From Humitalea rosea (GTDB lineage Bacteria > Pseudomonadota > Alphaproteobacteria > Acetobacterales > Acetobacteraceae), in contig NZ_QKYU01000027.1 in NCBI RefSeq assembly GCF_003253705.1, positions 1 to 64,000 of the forward strand: DNA of 64,000 nt, read 5' to 3'. A program made the position numbers and the translations under genes. The notes beneath the pieces are model-generated. The model did no database searches. It was not told the DNA's origin and saw only the letters and a program-made list of their open reading frames with translations. Position 1 is the first letter of the stretch, and every line of letters starts with the position of its first letter. Positions 8,252-16,202 of the stretch are shown piece after piece.

Positions 8252-9000
8252 TGCTGCGGCGGGGGCTGCTGGGCGCGGCCGGGGCGCTGCTGGCGCGGCC
8301 GGTTTTCGCGCAGCCGCGCGGCGCCGGCACGCTGTACCTGACGATCGACACCGGCTGGGGGCGGGAGGCGGAGCAGATCGCGGCCCTGCTGCGCGAACGC
8401 CAGATCCCCGCGACCCTGTTCCTGGCCGATGAGCCGACCTTTCGCGGCGACCGCAGCCTCGGCCCCGGCTGGGCGCCGTTCTGGCAGGCCCGCGCCGCCG
8501 AGGGCCATGCCTTCGCCAGCCACACCTGGCGGCATTGGTATTTCTCCGGCGACACCGGGCGGGACCGCGTGCGCTTCGCCTCCCGCCGGAGCGGCGAGGG
8601 GTCTGAGGTGCTGACCCCCGCCACGCTTTGCGCGGAGCTGGAGCATCCGATCCAGGCCCTGCGCGCGATGGTGCCCCATGCCTCGGTGCTGCCGCTGTGG
8701 CGCGCGCCGGGCGGGCGGGTCACGCCCAATGCCATCCGCATGGCCCGCGCCTGCGGGCTGACGCATCAGGGCTGGACCAGCGGCGGCTTCCTCGGCGACG
8801 AGCTGGAGTCCGCCGCCCATCCGAACGCCGCCCTGCTCAGCCGCGCCCTCGGCGGCATCCGCGATGGCGAGGTGCTGGTGATGCATTGGGGCGTCCGCTC
8901 CCGCCGCGACCCGATGGCCAATGTCTTCGGCGCGATGCTGGATGGGCTGTTGCACCGCGGCTTCCGCTTCGCGCTGCTGCCGCCGCAGGGCATCGGCTGA
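8251..9000 (+). CDS. Exported polysaccharide deacetylase-like protein
   Basis: A 249-residue protein with an N-terminal signal (LLGAAGALLARPVFAQ). The NodB homology domain of carbohydrate esterase family 4 is seen as TIDTGWG (motif 1, usually TFDDG), SHTWRHW (motif 2), WRAPGGR (motif 3, R-x-P-G) and VLVMHWG (motif 5). The catalytic-base Asp of motif 1 is kept, but the next, normally metal-binding Asp is Thr. It may therefore bind metal differently or have lost activity. The start at 8251 shares one base with the stop of the beta-propeller gene. Substrate unknown; an envelope or secreted glycan is likely. Confidence 0.8.
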   Translation: MLRRGLLGAAGALLARPVFAQPRGAGTLYLTIDTGWGREAEQIAALLRERQIPATLFLADEPTFRGDRSLGPGWAPFWQARAAEGHAFASHTWRHWYFSGDTGRDRVRFASRRSGEGSEVLTPATLCAELEHPIQALRAMVPHASVLPLWRAPGGRVTPNAIRMARACGLTHQGWTSGGFLGDELESAAHPNAALLSRALGGIRDGEVLVMHWGVRSRRDPMANVFGAMLDGLLHRGFRFALLPPQGIG

Positions 9001-9944
9001 TGTTCGACTTCATCGGGGACCTCTGGATACGCTTCACCGGCACGCTGTTCGAGCAGGCGCTGCAACCCACGCTCTACGCGCTCGGGCTGATGGATTGGGC
9101 GGATGACGCCTTCCAATGGATGGATTTCTTCCTCTTCGGCCTGTTCAGCGTCGGCGTGGTCTATGCCGTGTGCCGGCCGCTGGAGGCCTGGCGCCCGGTC
9201 GAGCGCTGGGCCGACCGGCGCGATGTCGGCACCGACATCATCTACACGCTGCTGGCCCGCCTCGGCATCCTGCCGCTGCTGGCCTTCATCCTGCTGGCCT
9301 CGGTCGACGCCTGGGTCATCGGCACCATCGCCGACAGCGGCTGGGTGCCGCCGAGTTTGGAGAACCTGTGGCCCGCGCTGCGCGAAAGCCCGCTGCTGGC
9401 CTTCGCCGTCTATGTCGTGGTGCTGGATTTCGGCGAATACTGGCGCCACCGCTTCCAGCACCGCATCGGCTGGTGGTGGGCTCTGCATTCGCTGCACCAC
9501 GCCCAGACCCAGATGACCTTCTGGACCGATGACCGCAACCACATCCTGGACGACTGCCTGGGTGCGCTGTGGTTCGGCGGGCTGGCCTTGCTGATCGGCG
9601 TGCCGCCGGGGCAGTTCCCGCTGGTGGCGCTGGTGCTGCGGCTCGCGGAAAGCCTCTCCCACGCCAATGTCCGGCTCTCCTTCGGGTCGGTCGGCGAGCG
9701 GCTGGTGGTCTCCCCGCGCTTCCACCGGCTGCATCACGGCGTGCTGTCCGCGGGCGAGAGCGGGCGCAATTACGCCGTGCTGCTGCCGATCTGGGACTGG
9801 ATCTTCGGCACCGCCGATTTCCGTCGCGACCAGTTCCCGTTGACCGGGGACCCCGATGCCTCGCCGGTTCTGGTGCATGGCGGCTGGTTCGCGCAGCAGA
9901 TCGAGGGGGGGCGGCGGCTCTGGGGCGTGCTGCGCCGCGGCTGA
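9000..9944 (+). CDS. Sterol desaturase/fatty acid hydroxylase family protein
   Basis: Integral membrane di-iron enzyme, 314 residues. It has the three His clusters of the family: HRFQH (H-x3-H), HSLHH (H-x2-HH) and HRLHH (H-x2-HH), with hydrophobic segments at about 35-60, 80-105, 135-155 and 190-215. Members hydroxylate or desaturate sterols, hopanoid-like lipids, carotenoids or fatty acids; the substrate here is not known. The start overlaps the deacetylase stop by one base. The gene ends inside a 15-nt tandem repeat that supplies a second in-frame stop. Confidence 0.87.
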   Translation: MFDFIGDLWIRFTGTLFEQALQPTLYALGLMDWADDAFQWMDFFLFGLFSVGVVYAVCRPLEAWRPVERWADRRDVGTDIIYTLLARLGILPLLAFILLASVDAWVIGTIADSGWVPPSLENLWPALRESPLLAFAVYVVVLDFGEYWRHRFQHRIGWWWALHSLHHAQTQMTFWTDDRNHILDDCLGALWFGGLALLIGVPPGQFPLVALVLRLAESLSHANVRLSFGSVGERLVVSPRFHRLHHGVLSAGESGRNYAVLLPIWDWIFGTADFRRDQFPLTGDPDASPVLVHGGWFAQQIEGGRRLWGVLRRG

Positions 9945-9970
9945 AGCAGCCCGGTCTGAAGCAGCCCGGC
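9941..9970 (+). repeat. 15-nt tandem repeat spanning the desaturase stop codon
   Basis: CTGAAGCAGCCCGG followed by T (9941-9955) or C (9956-9970) occurs twice in tandem. The TGA stop is part of the unit, so a second in-frame TGA follows 15 nt later. Confidence 0.75.
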
Positions 9971-10066
9971 CTGGGGCCGGCCGCCCCGAGCGCGATCGCC
10001 GCGCGATGATGCGCCAGAGTCGTATTTATAGCGCAATTTCATGGCGTTACCAATCGCCTCGCGATT
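9971..10066. other. Inverted repeats between convergent genes
   Basis: GGGGC (9973-9977) pairs with GCCCC (9983-9987), and AATCGC (10052-10057) pairs with GCGATT (10061-10066). They lie between the ends of two convergent genes and may help end transcription, but neither has a T run. The stretch 10015-10080 is clearly less GC-rich than its surroundings. Confidence 0.3.
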
Positions 10067-10086
10067 CAGTCTGACGCGATGCCGCG

Positions 10087-10587
10087 CTAATGATCCTTCT
10101 TGTCCTCAAGCCGGTCGAGCAGGCCGAGCATCAGGATGCCGCCCAGGAACATCCCATGCAGCGCCATCGCCATCCAGAGGTCGCGGTCGCTGTAGTGGCC
10201 GACCTTGAGGAACATCGACAGCAGATGGATGCTGCTGATCGCCACGATCGAGGTCGCGAGCTTCACCTTCAGATTGCCCGGATCGACCGAACCGATCCAG
10301 GCGATGCCATCCGCATCCGCCTGTTTCGCCAGACGGCTGACCATGCCGTCATAGGAGGCGATGACGACGGTGATCACCAGCGAGGCCACCAGCGCCGAAT
10401 CGAGCAAATAGAGCAGGCCGAGCAGGACGTCCTCGTCGCTCGCGACGAAGAGGTCGGTCCCGAATTTCCAAACCTTCCAGGCAAAGCGCACCCCATAGAG
10501 CCCGAGCGCCAAGGCCAGGCCGAGCATGAACACCGTCAGCACATGCCGGCTGGCGAGGATGATGCGGTCGAGCGGTGTGGTCATCAC
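10087..10587 (-). CDS. YqhA family (UPF0114) membrane protein
   Basis: A 166-residue inner-membrane protein matching the YqhA/UPF0114 family in length and pattern: LDRIILASRHVLTVFMLGLALAL, a TM pair with LLDSALVASLVITV, the conserved polar loop with KLATSIVAISSIHLLS, and a last TM around LHGMFLGGILMLG. About four membrane segments. The function of the family is not known. GTG at 10587 is directly followed by ATG at 10584; either may be the start. It is transcribed away from ridA across a 50-nt gap. Confidence 0.85.
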   Translation of the reverse strand: MMTTPLDRIILASRHVLTVFMLGLALALGLYGVRFAWKVWKFGTDLFVASDEDVLLGLLYLLDSALVASLVITVVIASYDGMVSRLAKQADADGIAWIGSVDPGNLKVKLATSIVAISSIHLLSMFLKVGHYSDRDLWMAMALHGMFLGGILMLGLLDRLEDKKDH

Positions 10588-10637
10588 GATGCCTCCGGCC
10601 CCACACTTGCCCCGAATCCGGCGGACGGGGCAACATC

Positions 10638-11012
10638 ATGGCAGTGACATCGGGCATGGGCATCATGCGGCTGGCGCCCGAGGCGCGCCTGTCCGGTGCC
10701 ACCATCGGCGCCGGCTGCATCTGGCTCGCCGGGCAGGTCGCCGATGATTCGAGCCTGGATACCGAGGGCCAGACCGCCGACATCCTCGCCCAGATCGACG
10801 CGCTGCTGGCCGAGGCCGGGACCGACAAGCGCGCCCTGCTGTCCGTCACCATCGTGCTGACCGACATCAAGGAGGCCCCGGCCATGAACCGCGCCTGGGA
10901 CCGCTGGCTCGACCCCGCGCACAAGCCCGCGCGCATGACCATCCAGGCGCCGCTGGTCGATCGCGCCTGGCGGGTCGAGATCACCGGAGTGGCGCTGGCC
11001 CCCCCGCCGTGA
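10638..11012 (+). CDS. RidA/YjgF family protein
   Basis: A 124-residue member of the Rid family, whose typical enzymes hydrolyse reactive enamine/imine intermediates from PLP enzymes. The family pattern is visible in GCIWLAGQVADD, TADILAQIDALLAEAGTDKRALL and the MNRAWDRWLDP stretch. The archetypal RidA arginine before the C-terminal glutamate (R-x-C-V-E/ V-E-I) is represented by KPARMTIQ and WRVEITGVAL, so this looks like one of the Rid2-7 type groups rather than RidA itself. The stop overlaps the channel gene (GTGA). Confidence 0.83.
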   Translation: MAVTSGMGIMRLAPEARLSGATIGAGCIWLAGQVADDSSLDTEGQTADILAQIDALLAEAGTDKRALLSVTIVLTDIKEAPAMNRAWDRWLDPAHKPARMTIQAPLVDRAWRVEITGVALAPPP

Positions 11013-11956
11013 GCCTCCCCCACCTGCCCAGCCGCGCCTGGCTGCGTTCCTCCGCCATGACCTTCGGCCTGTCGCTGGTCGTGGCGGCGGGGGTGGCCGA
11101 CCATGGCTGGACCTTGCCGCTGACCGTGCTGGCGGTGGCGGCGATCGGGCTGGGGCTGCTGTACCATCTGTTTCCGCGCGGACTGCATTTCGCCATCGGC
11201 ACCGCCACCGGCCTGGCCCTTTATGCGAGCTTCTTCGCCGTGCTCGGCCGTGGCGCCTTTCCCGGCGCCAACCCCGGCGCCGTCGCCCTGGCCTTCACCT
11301 TGCCGGTCGCGGCCTTCCTCGGCAGCCTCTGGGTGCGGCGGGGCAGCCTCGCCGCGCTGGCCGAGCAGCAGGTTGCCTTCAACGCCGATCATGTGCCGGG
11401 CATCCTGCGCTGGCTGGTCGGGCTGGCGGGGGTGGCGACGCTCTCTTTCTCGATGCCGATCAACCGGCTGGACGGGCTCGGGCAGTCGCTCGCCTTGCTG
11501 GCGGCGATGGCGGTGATCGGCCTGCTGGTCGCGGTTGCGGCGCGCGACGTTGTCCGGCTGCTGACCTATGCCGCGCTGATCCTGGAGGAGATGGCCGACC
11601 GCGCCGCGCATCTGCTGGTGCCGGTCGTGGCCTTCATGATCCTTTACGCGCTGCTGACCATCGGCTTCGCCTCGGTCTATCGCGTCGCCGATGCGATGTC
11701 GCTGCATCCACTGTTCATTGGCCCGACCGGGGATGCGGCGCGGCTGAGCTTCAGCGATGCGCTGTATTTCTCGGTCGTGACCCTCTCCACCGTCGGCTAC
11801 GGCGATATCCGGCCGAGCGATGACGGCATCCGCCTCTTGGCGGCGGTGCAGATGGTCTCGGGGCAGTTGCTGCTGCTGTTCGGCTTCTCCGAGGTGATGC
11901 GCAGCCGCGGCGCGCAGATGCCCCGCCCCCCCTCCGAGACGGGTGGGGAGGGCTGA
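11009..11956 (+). CDS. Potassium-channel-like membrane protein
   Basis: A 315-residue membrane protein with about eight hydrophobic segments. The last part is a two-TM pore unit: TM, then YFSVVTLSTVGYGDIRPS with the K+ selectivity filter TVGYGD, then TM at about 280-300 (LLAAVQMVSGQLLLLFGFSEVM). The N-terminal half (four or more TMs) has no voltage-sensor-like Arg repeats that I can see. Ion_trans_2 family; opens probably on an unknown signal. Starts with GTG overlapping the ridA-like stop by 4 nt. Confidence 0.8.
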   Translation: MSLPHLPSRAWLRSSAMTFGLSLVVAAGVADHGWTLPLTVLAVAAIGLGLLYHLFPRGLHFAIGTATGLALYASFFAVLGRGAFPGANPGAVALAFTLPVAAFLGSLWVRRGSLAALAEQQVAFNADHVPGILRWLVGLAGVATLSFSMPINRLDGLGQSLALLAAMAVIGLLVAVAARDVVRLLTYAALILEEMADRAAHLLVPVVAFMILYALLTIGFASVYRVADAMSLHPLFIGPTGDAARLSFSDALYFSVVTLSTVGYGDIRPSDDGIRLLAAVQMVSGQLLLLFGFSEVMRSRGAQMPRPPSETGGEG

Positions 11957-12108
11957 TGCGTTGATCGCCGCGGCAATGCCGGGCATAGCGCATGGCTGCT
12001 GCCGCCGGGGTGCCGCCAAGGCGCCGCGCGGCCGCCGCAATCGGGCGGCAGTCTCGGTGGACTCCCTAGAGTTCTTCTCTGGGGCAGATTGGATTCGGAA
12101 AACAGCGC

Positions 12109-13161
12109 ATGCGTCTTCTCGTCACCGGCGGCTTGGGTTTCATCGGTTCGGCCGTGGTGCGGCGTCTGATCGGGCAGGGGCACCAGGTGCTGACGCTCGA
12201 CCTCGCGACCTATGCCGCGAGTCCGGAGGCGCTGGGGACCGCGCTGAAGCACCCGAGCCACATCTGGCTCCGCGGCGATATCACCGACTTCGAGGCGGTG
12301 GCCGAGGCCTTCCGCCAGGCCGATCCGGATGCGGTGATGCATCTGGCGGCCGAGAGCCATGTGGACCGTTCCATCGACGGCCCGACCGCCTTCGTCGAGA
12401 CCAATGTCACCGGCACGCTGGTGATGCTCCAGACGGCGCTCGCGCATTGGCGCGCGCTGCCGGAGGGGCGCAAGGACGCCTTCCGCTTCCACCACGTCTC
12501 CACCGACGAGGTGTTTGGCGCGCTCGAACCCGGTGACCCGGCCTTCAACGAAGCCACCCGCTACGATCCGCGCAGCCCCTATGCGGCGACCAAGGCGGCC
12601 TCGGACCACCTCGTCCGCGCCTGGCAGCACACCTATGGGCTGCCGACCTACATCACCAACACCACCAACAACTACGGCCCCTGGCAGTTCCCGGAGAAGC
12701 TGATCCCGCTGGTCGCGCTCAACGCGCTCGATGGCCGTCCGCTGCCGGTCTATGGCAAGGGCGACAACATCCGCGACTGGATCCATGTCGAGGACCACGC
12801 CGAGGCGCTGTGCCTCTGCCTGGAACGGGCGCAGCCGGGCGGCACCTACGGGCTCGGCGCGCGGCAGGAACGCACCAACCTTCAGGTCGTGTACGCCATC
12901 TGCGCCGTGCTGGACCGGCTGCGTCCCGACCCCGCCGGGCCGCGCGCGCGCCTCATCACCCATGTCGCCGACCGCCCGGGCCATGACTTCCGCTACGCCA
13001 TGGACCCGGCCGCGGCCGAGGCCGCGATCGGCTGGCGCGCCCGCTACAGTTTCGAGGAGGGTCTGGAGCAGACGCTCGGCTGGTATCTTGCCAACGAGGC
13101 CTGGTGGGGCCCGATCCGCGCCGGGCGCTATGCCGGCAAGCGCCTCGGCGCCGCGGCGTGA
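12109..13161 (+). CDS. rfbB: dTDP-glucose 4,6-dehydratase
   Basis: Converts dTDP-glucose to dTDP-4-keto-6-deoxyglucose, the branch point to rhamnose and dTDP-amino sugars. The 350-residue protein has the NAD Rossmann motif TGGLGFIGS at residues 6-14, the family's [12 protein letters not shown], the STDEVFG motif (catalytic Asp and Glu), and the SDR Y-x3-K pair in [10 protein letters not shown], then [14 protein letters not shown]. It is the first gene of a tightly overlapping operon with rfbA, an epimerase and a DegT aminotransferase. The preceding 150 nt hold no gene and probably the promoter. Confidence 0.95.
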   Translation: MRLLVTGGLGFIGSAVVRRLIGQGHQVLTLDLATYAASPEALGTALKHPSHIWLRGDITDFEAVAEAFRQADPDAVMHLAAESHVDRSIDGPTAFVETNVTGTLVMLQTALAHWRALPEGRKDAFRFHHVSTDEVFGALEPGDPAFNEATRYDPRSPYAATKAASDHLVRAWQHTYGLPTYITNTTNNYGPWQFPEKLIPLVALNALDGRPLPVYGKGDNIRDWIHVEDHAEALCLCLERAQPGGTYGLGARQERTNLQVVYAICAVLDRLRPDPAGPRARLITHVADRPGHDFRYAMDPAAAEAAIGWRARYSFEEGLEQTLGWYLANEAWWGPIRAGRYAGKRLGAAA

Positions 13162-14036
13162 AGGGCATCCTCCTCGCCGGCGGCAGCGGCTCGCGCCTGC
13201 ATCCGATGACGCTGGCGGCCAGCAAGCAGCTGCTGCCGGTCTATGACAAGCCGATGGTCTATTACCCGCTGGGCACGCTGATGTTCGCCGGCATCCGCGA
13301 CATCCTGCTGATCTCCACCCCGGCCGACCTGCCGCAGTTCCGCCGCCTGCTCGGCGACGGCTCGCGCTGGGGCATCCGCATCGACTATGCCGAGCAGCCG
13401 CGCCCGGATGGCATCGCCGAGGCCTTCCGCATCGGCGCCGACTGGATCGGCGGCGAGGCCTGCGCCTTGGCGCTCGGCGACAACATCATCTATGGCGACG
13501 GCCTCGCCGAGTTGGCCCAGGGGGCCGCCCGCCGCGCCGAGACCGAGGGGGGGGCCACCGTCTTCGCCTATCAGGTGCGCGACCCGGAACGCTATGGCGT
13601 GGTCGCCTTCGATGCCGAGGGCCGTGCCGTCTCGCTGGTGGAAAAGCCCGCGCAGCCCGCCTCAAACTGGGCCGTGATCGGGCTGTATTTCTACGGCCGC
13701 GATGTGGTGGCCGAGGCCGCCTCGCTCGCCCCCTCCGCCCGCGGCGAGCTTGAGATCACCGACCTCAACCTCGCCTACATGGTGCGGCAGAAGCTCTGGG
13801 TGGAGCGGCTGGGGCGCGGCTATGCCTGGCTCGACGCCGGCACCCCCAATTCGCTGCTGGCGGCCTCGATGTTCGTCCAGACGGTGCAGGAACGGCAGGG
13901 CCTGCAGATCGGCTGCCCCGAGGAGATCGCCTTCCGCATGGGATATTGCGACGCGCAGGCGCTGCGGGCCGAGGCCAGGCGCCTCGGCAAGACCGACTAC
14001 GGTCGCTACCTCGCCGAGATCGCCGATGCCGGTTGA
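13158..14036 (+). CDS. rfbA: Glucose-1-phosphate thymidylyltransferase
   Basis: Makes dTDP-glucose from glucose-1-phosphate and dTTP. The 292-residue product begins [18 protein letters not shown], the nucleotidyltransferase signature, and contains [25 protein letters not shown] and the VEKP motif, all typical of RmlA; the length is normal. GTG at 13158 overlaps the rfbB stop (GTGA). The dTDP-glucose made here feeds RfbB encoded just upstream. Confidence 0.95.
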   Translation: MKGILLAGGSGSRLHPMTLAASKQLLPVYDKPMVYYPLGTLMFAGIRDILLISTPADLPQFRRLLGDGSRWGIRIDYAEQPRPDGIAEAFRIGADWIGGEACALALGDNIIYGDGLAELAQGAARRAETEGGATVFAYQVRDPERYGVVAFDAEGRAVSLVEKPAQPASNWAVIGLYFYGRDVVAEAASLAPSARGELEITDLNLAYMVRQKLWVERLGRGYAWLDAGTPNSLLAASMFVQTVQERQGLQIGCPEEIAFRMGYCDAQALRAEARRLGKTDYGRYLAEIADAG

Positions 14037-15024
14037 TCCCGCCTATTGGGCCGGCCGCCGCGTGCTGGTCACCGGCGGCGCCGGCTTCCTCGGCTCCGGC
14101 CTCTGCCATGCGCTGGCGGCGATGGGTGCGGATGTGGTGGCGCTGGACGCGATGCTGACGGGCTCCGCGGCACTTGAGGCCAATCTCGCCGGGCTGCCGG
14201 TGCGGCTGCTGAAGCGCGATCTGCGCGACGCCGATCTGGAAGCGGCCTGCGGCGGCTTCTCCGTGCTGTTCAACCTCGCGGCCCAGACCAGCCATGCCGG
14301 CGGGCAACGCGACCCCGCGACGGATGTGGACATCAACACCACCGCGCAGATCCGCCTGATCCTGGCGATGCGCCTGGCGGCGCCGAAGGCGGTGGTGGTG
14401 CATGCCTCGACCCGGCAGTTCTACGGCAAGCCGCAATGGCTTCCGGTCACCGAGGACCACCCCATCGCCCCGCCCGACGCCAATGGCGTCTCCAAATTCG
14501 CCGGCGAGCAGTATTGGATGCTGGAGCACCGGGTGCATGGCCGCCCGGTCGTCTCGCTGCGCCTGACCAATTGCTACGGGCCGCGGATGCGGATCATCGA
14601 TGCCCGGCAGACCTTCGTCGGCATCTGGCTGCGCCGGGTGATGGAGAAGCAGCCCTTCGAGGTCTGGGGGGGCGCGCAAATGCGCGACCTCACCTACCTC
14701 GACGACGTCACCGCCGCCTTCCTGCTCGCGGCCGAGCGGGCCGATTGCCATGGCCGGGTGTTCAACCTCGGCGGCGGCCCGCCGGTCACCTTGCTGGAAC
14801 TGGCCGATGCGGTGATCGCGGCCAATGGCGGCGGGGCGTATGTGACCCGCGACTTCCCGGCCGAGGCCAAGGCCATCGACATCGGCTCCTACCACGCCGA
14901 TGACAGCGCCTTCCGCGCCGCCTCGGGCTGGGCGCCGAAGATCGGGCTGGCCGAGGGCCTGGCCCGCAGCCTCGCGTTTTTCCGGCCGCGCATGGCCGAT
15001 TACATCGACAAGGTGCCGACATGA
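14026..15024 (+). CDS. NAD-dependent epimerase/dehydratase, extended SDR
   Basis: A 332-residue extended SDR sugar-nucleotide enzyme. The Rossmann motif is [11 protein letters not shown], the substrate-side motif is [10 protein letters not shown], and YLDDV follows later. The position of the catalytic Y-x3-K reads NGVSK, so the usual tyrosine is asparagine, while HASTRQFYG occupies the Ser/Thr site. From memory, a subgroup of bacterial SDRs has this N-G-x-x-K form, so this is probably a feature of the subgroup rather than a mutation. It overlaps rfbA by 11 nt. The reaction cannot be named; a C-4 or C-3/C-5 change on a dTDP- or other NDP-sugar is the likely role. Confidence 0.8.
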   Translation: MPVDPAYWAGRRVLVTGGAGFLGSGLCHALAAMGADVVALDAMLTGSAALEANLAGLPVRLLKRDLRDADLEAACGGFSVLFNLAAQTSHAGGQRDPATDVDINTTAQIRLILAMRLAAPKAVVVHASTRQFYGKPQWLPVTEDHPIAPPDANGVSKFAGEQYWMLEHRVHGRPVVSLRLTNCYGPRMRIIDARQTFVGIWLRRVMEKQPFEVWGGAQMRDLTYLDDVTAAFLLAAERADCHGRVFNLGGGPPVTLLELADAVIAANGGGAYVTRDFPAEAKAIDIGSYHADDSAFRAASGWAPKIGLAEGLARSLAFFRPRMADYIDKVPT

Positions 15025-16160
15025 ACGCATCGCTTCCGACCATGGTGCCCCAGGCCGATCCCGGGGCCGCCTACCGCGCCCAGAAGACCGAGATCGACGC
15101 CGCCGTCGCCCGCGTGCTGGCCTCGGGCTGGTACATCCTCGGCAAGGAAGGGGCGGCCTTCGAGGCCGAATACGCCGCCTGGACCGGGGCGGGGCACCAC
15201 GCCGTCGGCTGCGCCAATGGCACCGATGCCATCGCCCTGATCCTGCGCGGCATGGGGATCGGCGCGGGCTGCACCGTCGCCACCGTGAGCCACACCGCGG
15301 TCGCGACCGTCGCCGCGATCGAGATGGCCGGTGCCACGCCCCTGCTGCTGGACATCGACCCCGACCATTTCACCATGGACCCGGATGAGCTGGTCGCGGT
15401 GCTGGAGGACCCGCCGCCGGGCCTGCCGCCGATCCGCGCCGTCATCCCGGTGCATATCTACGGCCAGATGACCGAGCTCGACCCGATGCTGCGCGCCTGC
15501 CGCGCCGCCGAGGTCCAGCTGATCGAGGATTGCGCCCAGGCGCATGGTGCGAGCCTGAACGGCGACCGCGCCGGCACCATCGGCGATGCCGCCGCCTATT
15601 CGCTCTATCCCACCAAGAACCTCGCCGCCCTCGGCGATGGCGGGGTGGTGACGACCCGCGATGCCGAGCTGGCCCTGCGCATCGCGGCACTCCGGCAATA
15701 CGGCTGGCGGGAGCGCTACATCTCCGACCTGGTCGGCGTGAACTCGCGGCTGGACGAGTTGCAGGCCGCCATCCTGCGCGTCCGCCTGCCGCTGCTGGAG
15801 GCCGGCAATGCCCGCCGCAACGCCATCGCCGCGGCCTATGACGAGGCCCTGGCCGGCACCCCCTATGCCCCCCCGGCGCGCCGCCCGGGCTATGGCCATG
15901 TCTTCCACCAATACGTGCTGCGGGTGCCGGAACGCGCCGCCTTGCAGGCGCGGCTGCGGGCCGAGGGCGTGGCGACCGCCGTCCATTACCCGGTGCCGGT
16001 GCATCTGCAGGGCGCCTATCGCGACCGCATCGCCCTCGGCCCCGCCGCCTGCGCCGAGACCGAGGTCGCGGCGCATGAGGTGATGAGCCTGCCGATGTTC
16101 CCCGAACTCAGCGATGCCCAGGTCGAGACGGTGTGCGGGGCCTTGCGCCGGCTGGCGTAA
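15021..16160 (+). CDS. DegT/DnrJ/EryC1 PLP-dependent sugar aminotransferase
   Basis: A 379-residue aminotransferase that adds an amino group to a keto-sugar nucleotide. The family signature is clear: ASGWYILGKEGAAFE, GCANGTDAI, VTVSHT-like VATVSHTAVATV, IEDCAQAHGA, and the PLP lysine in SLYPTKNLAALGDGG. C-terminal GHVFHQYVLRV and AVHYPVPVHLQ are also typical (3-aminotransferases such as FdtB/QdtB look like this). It starts in an ATGA overlap with the epimerase gene. With RfbB and RfbA it suggests a dTDP-amino-deoxyhexose product. Confidence 0.9.
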   Translation: MNASLPTMVPQADPGAAYRAQKTEIDAAVARVLASGWYILGKEGAAFEAEYAAWTGAGHHAVGCANGTDAIALILRGMGIGAGCTVATVSHTAVATVAAIEMAGATPLLLDIDPDHFTMDPDELVAVLEDPPPGLPPIRAVIPVHIYGQMTELDPMLRACRAAEVQLIEDCAQAHGASLNGDRAGTIGDAAAYSLYPTKNLAALGDGGVVTTRDAELALRIAALRQYGWRERYISDLVGVNSRLDELQAAILRVRLPLLEAGNARRNAIAAAYDEALAGTPYAPPARRPGYGHVFHQYVLRVPERAALQARLRAEGVATAVHYPVPVHLQGAYRDRIALGPAACAETEVAAHEVMSLPMFPELSDAQVETVCGALRRLA

Positions 16161-16202
16161 TCCTCGCTTTCCCTCGGAAGCTTCGCTGGTGCAGCATGGG
16201 GC

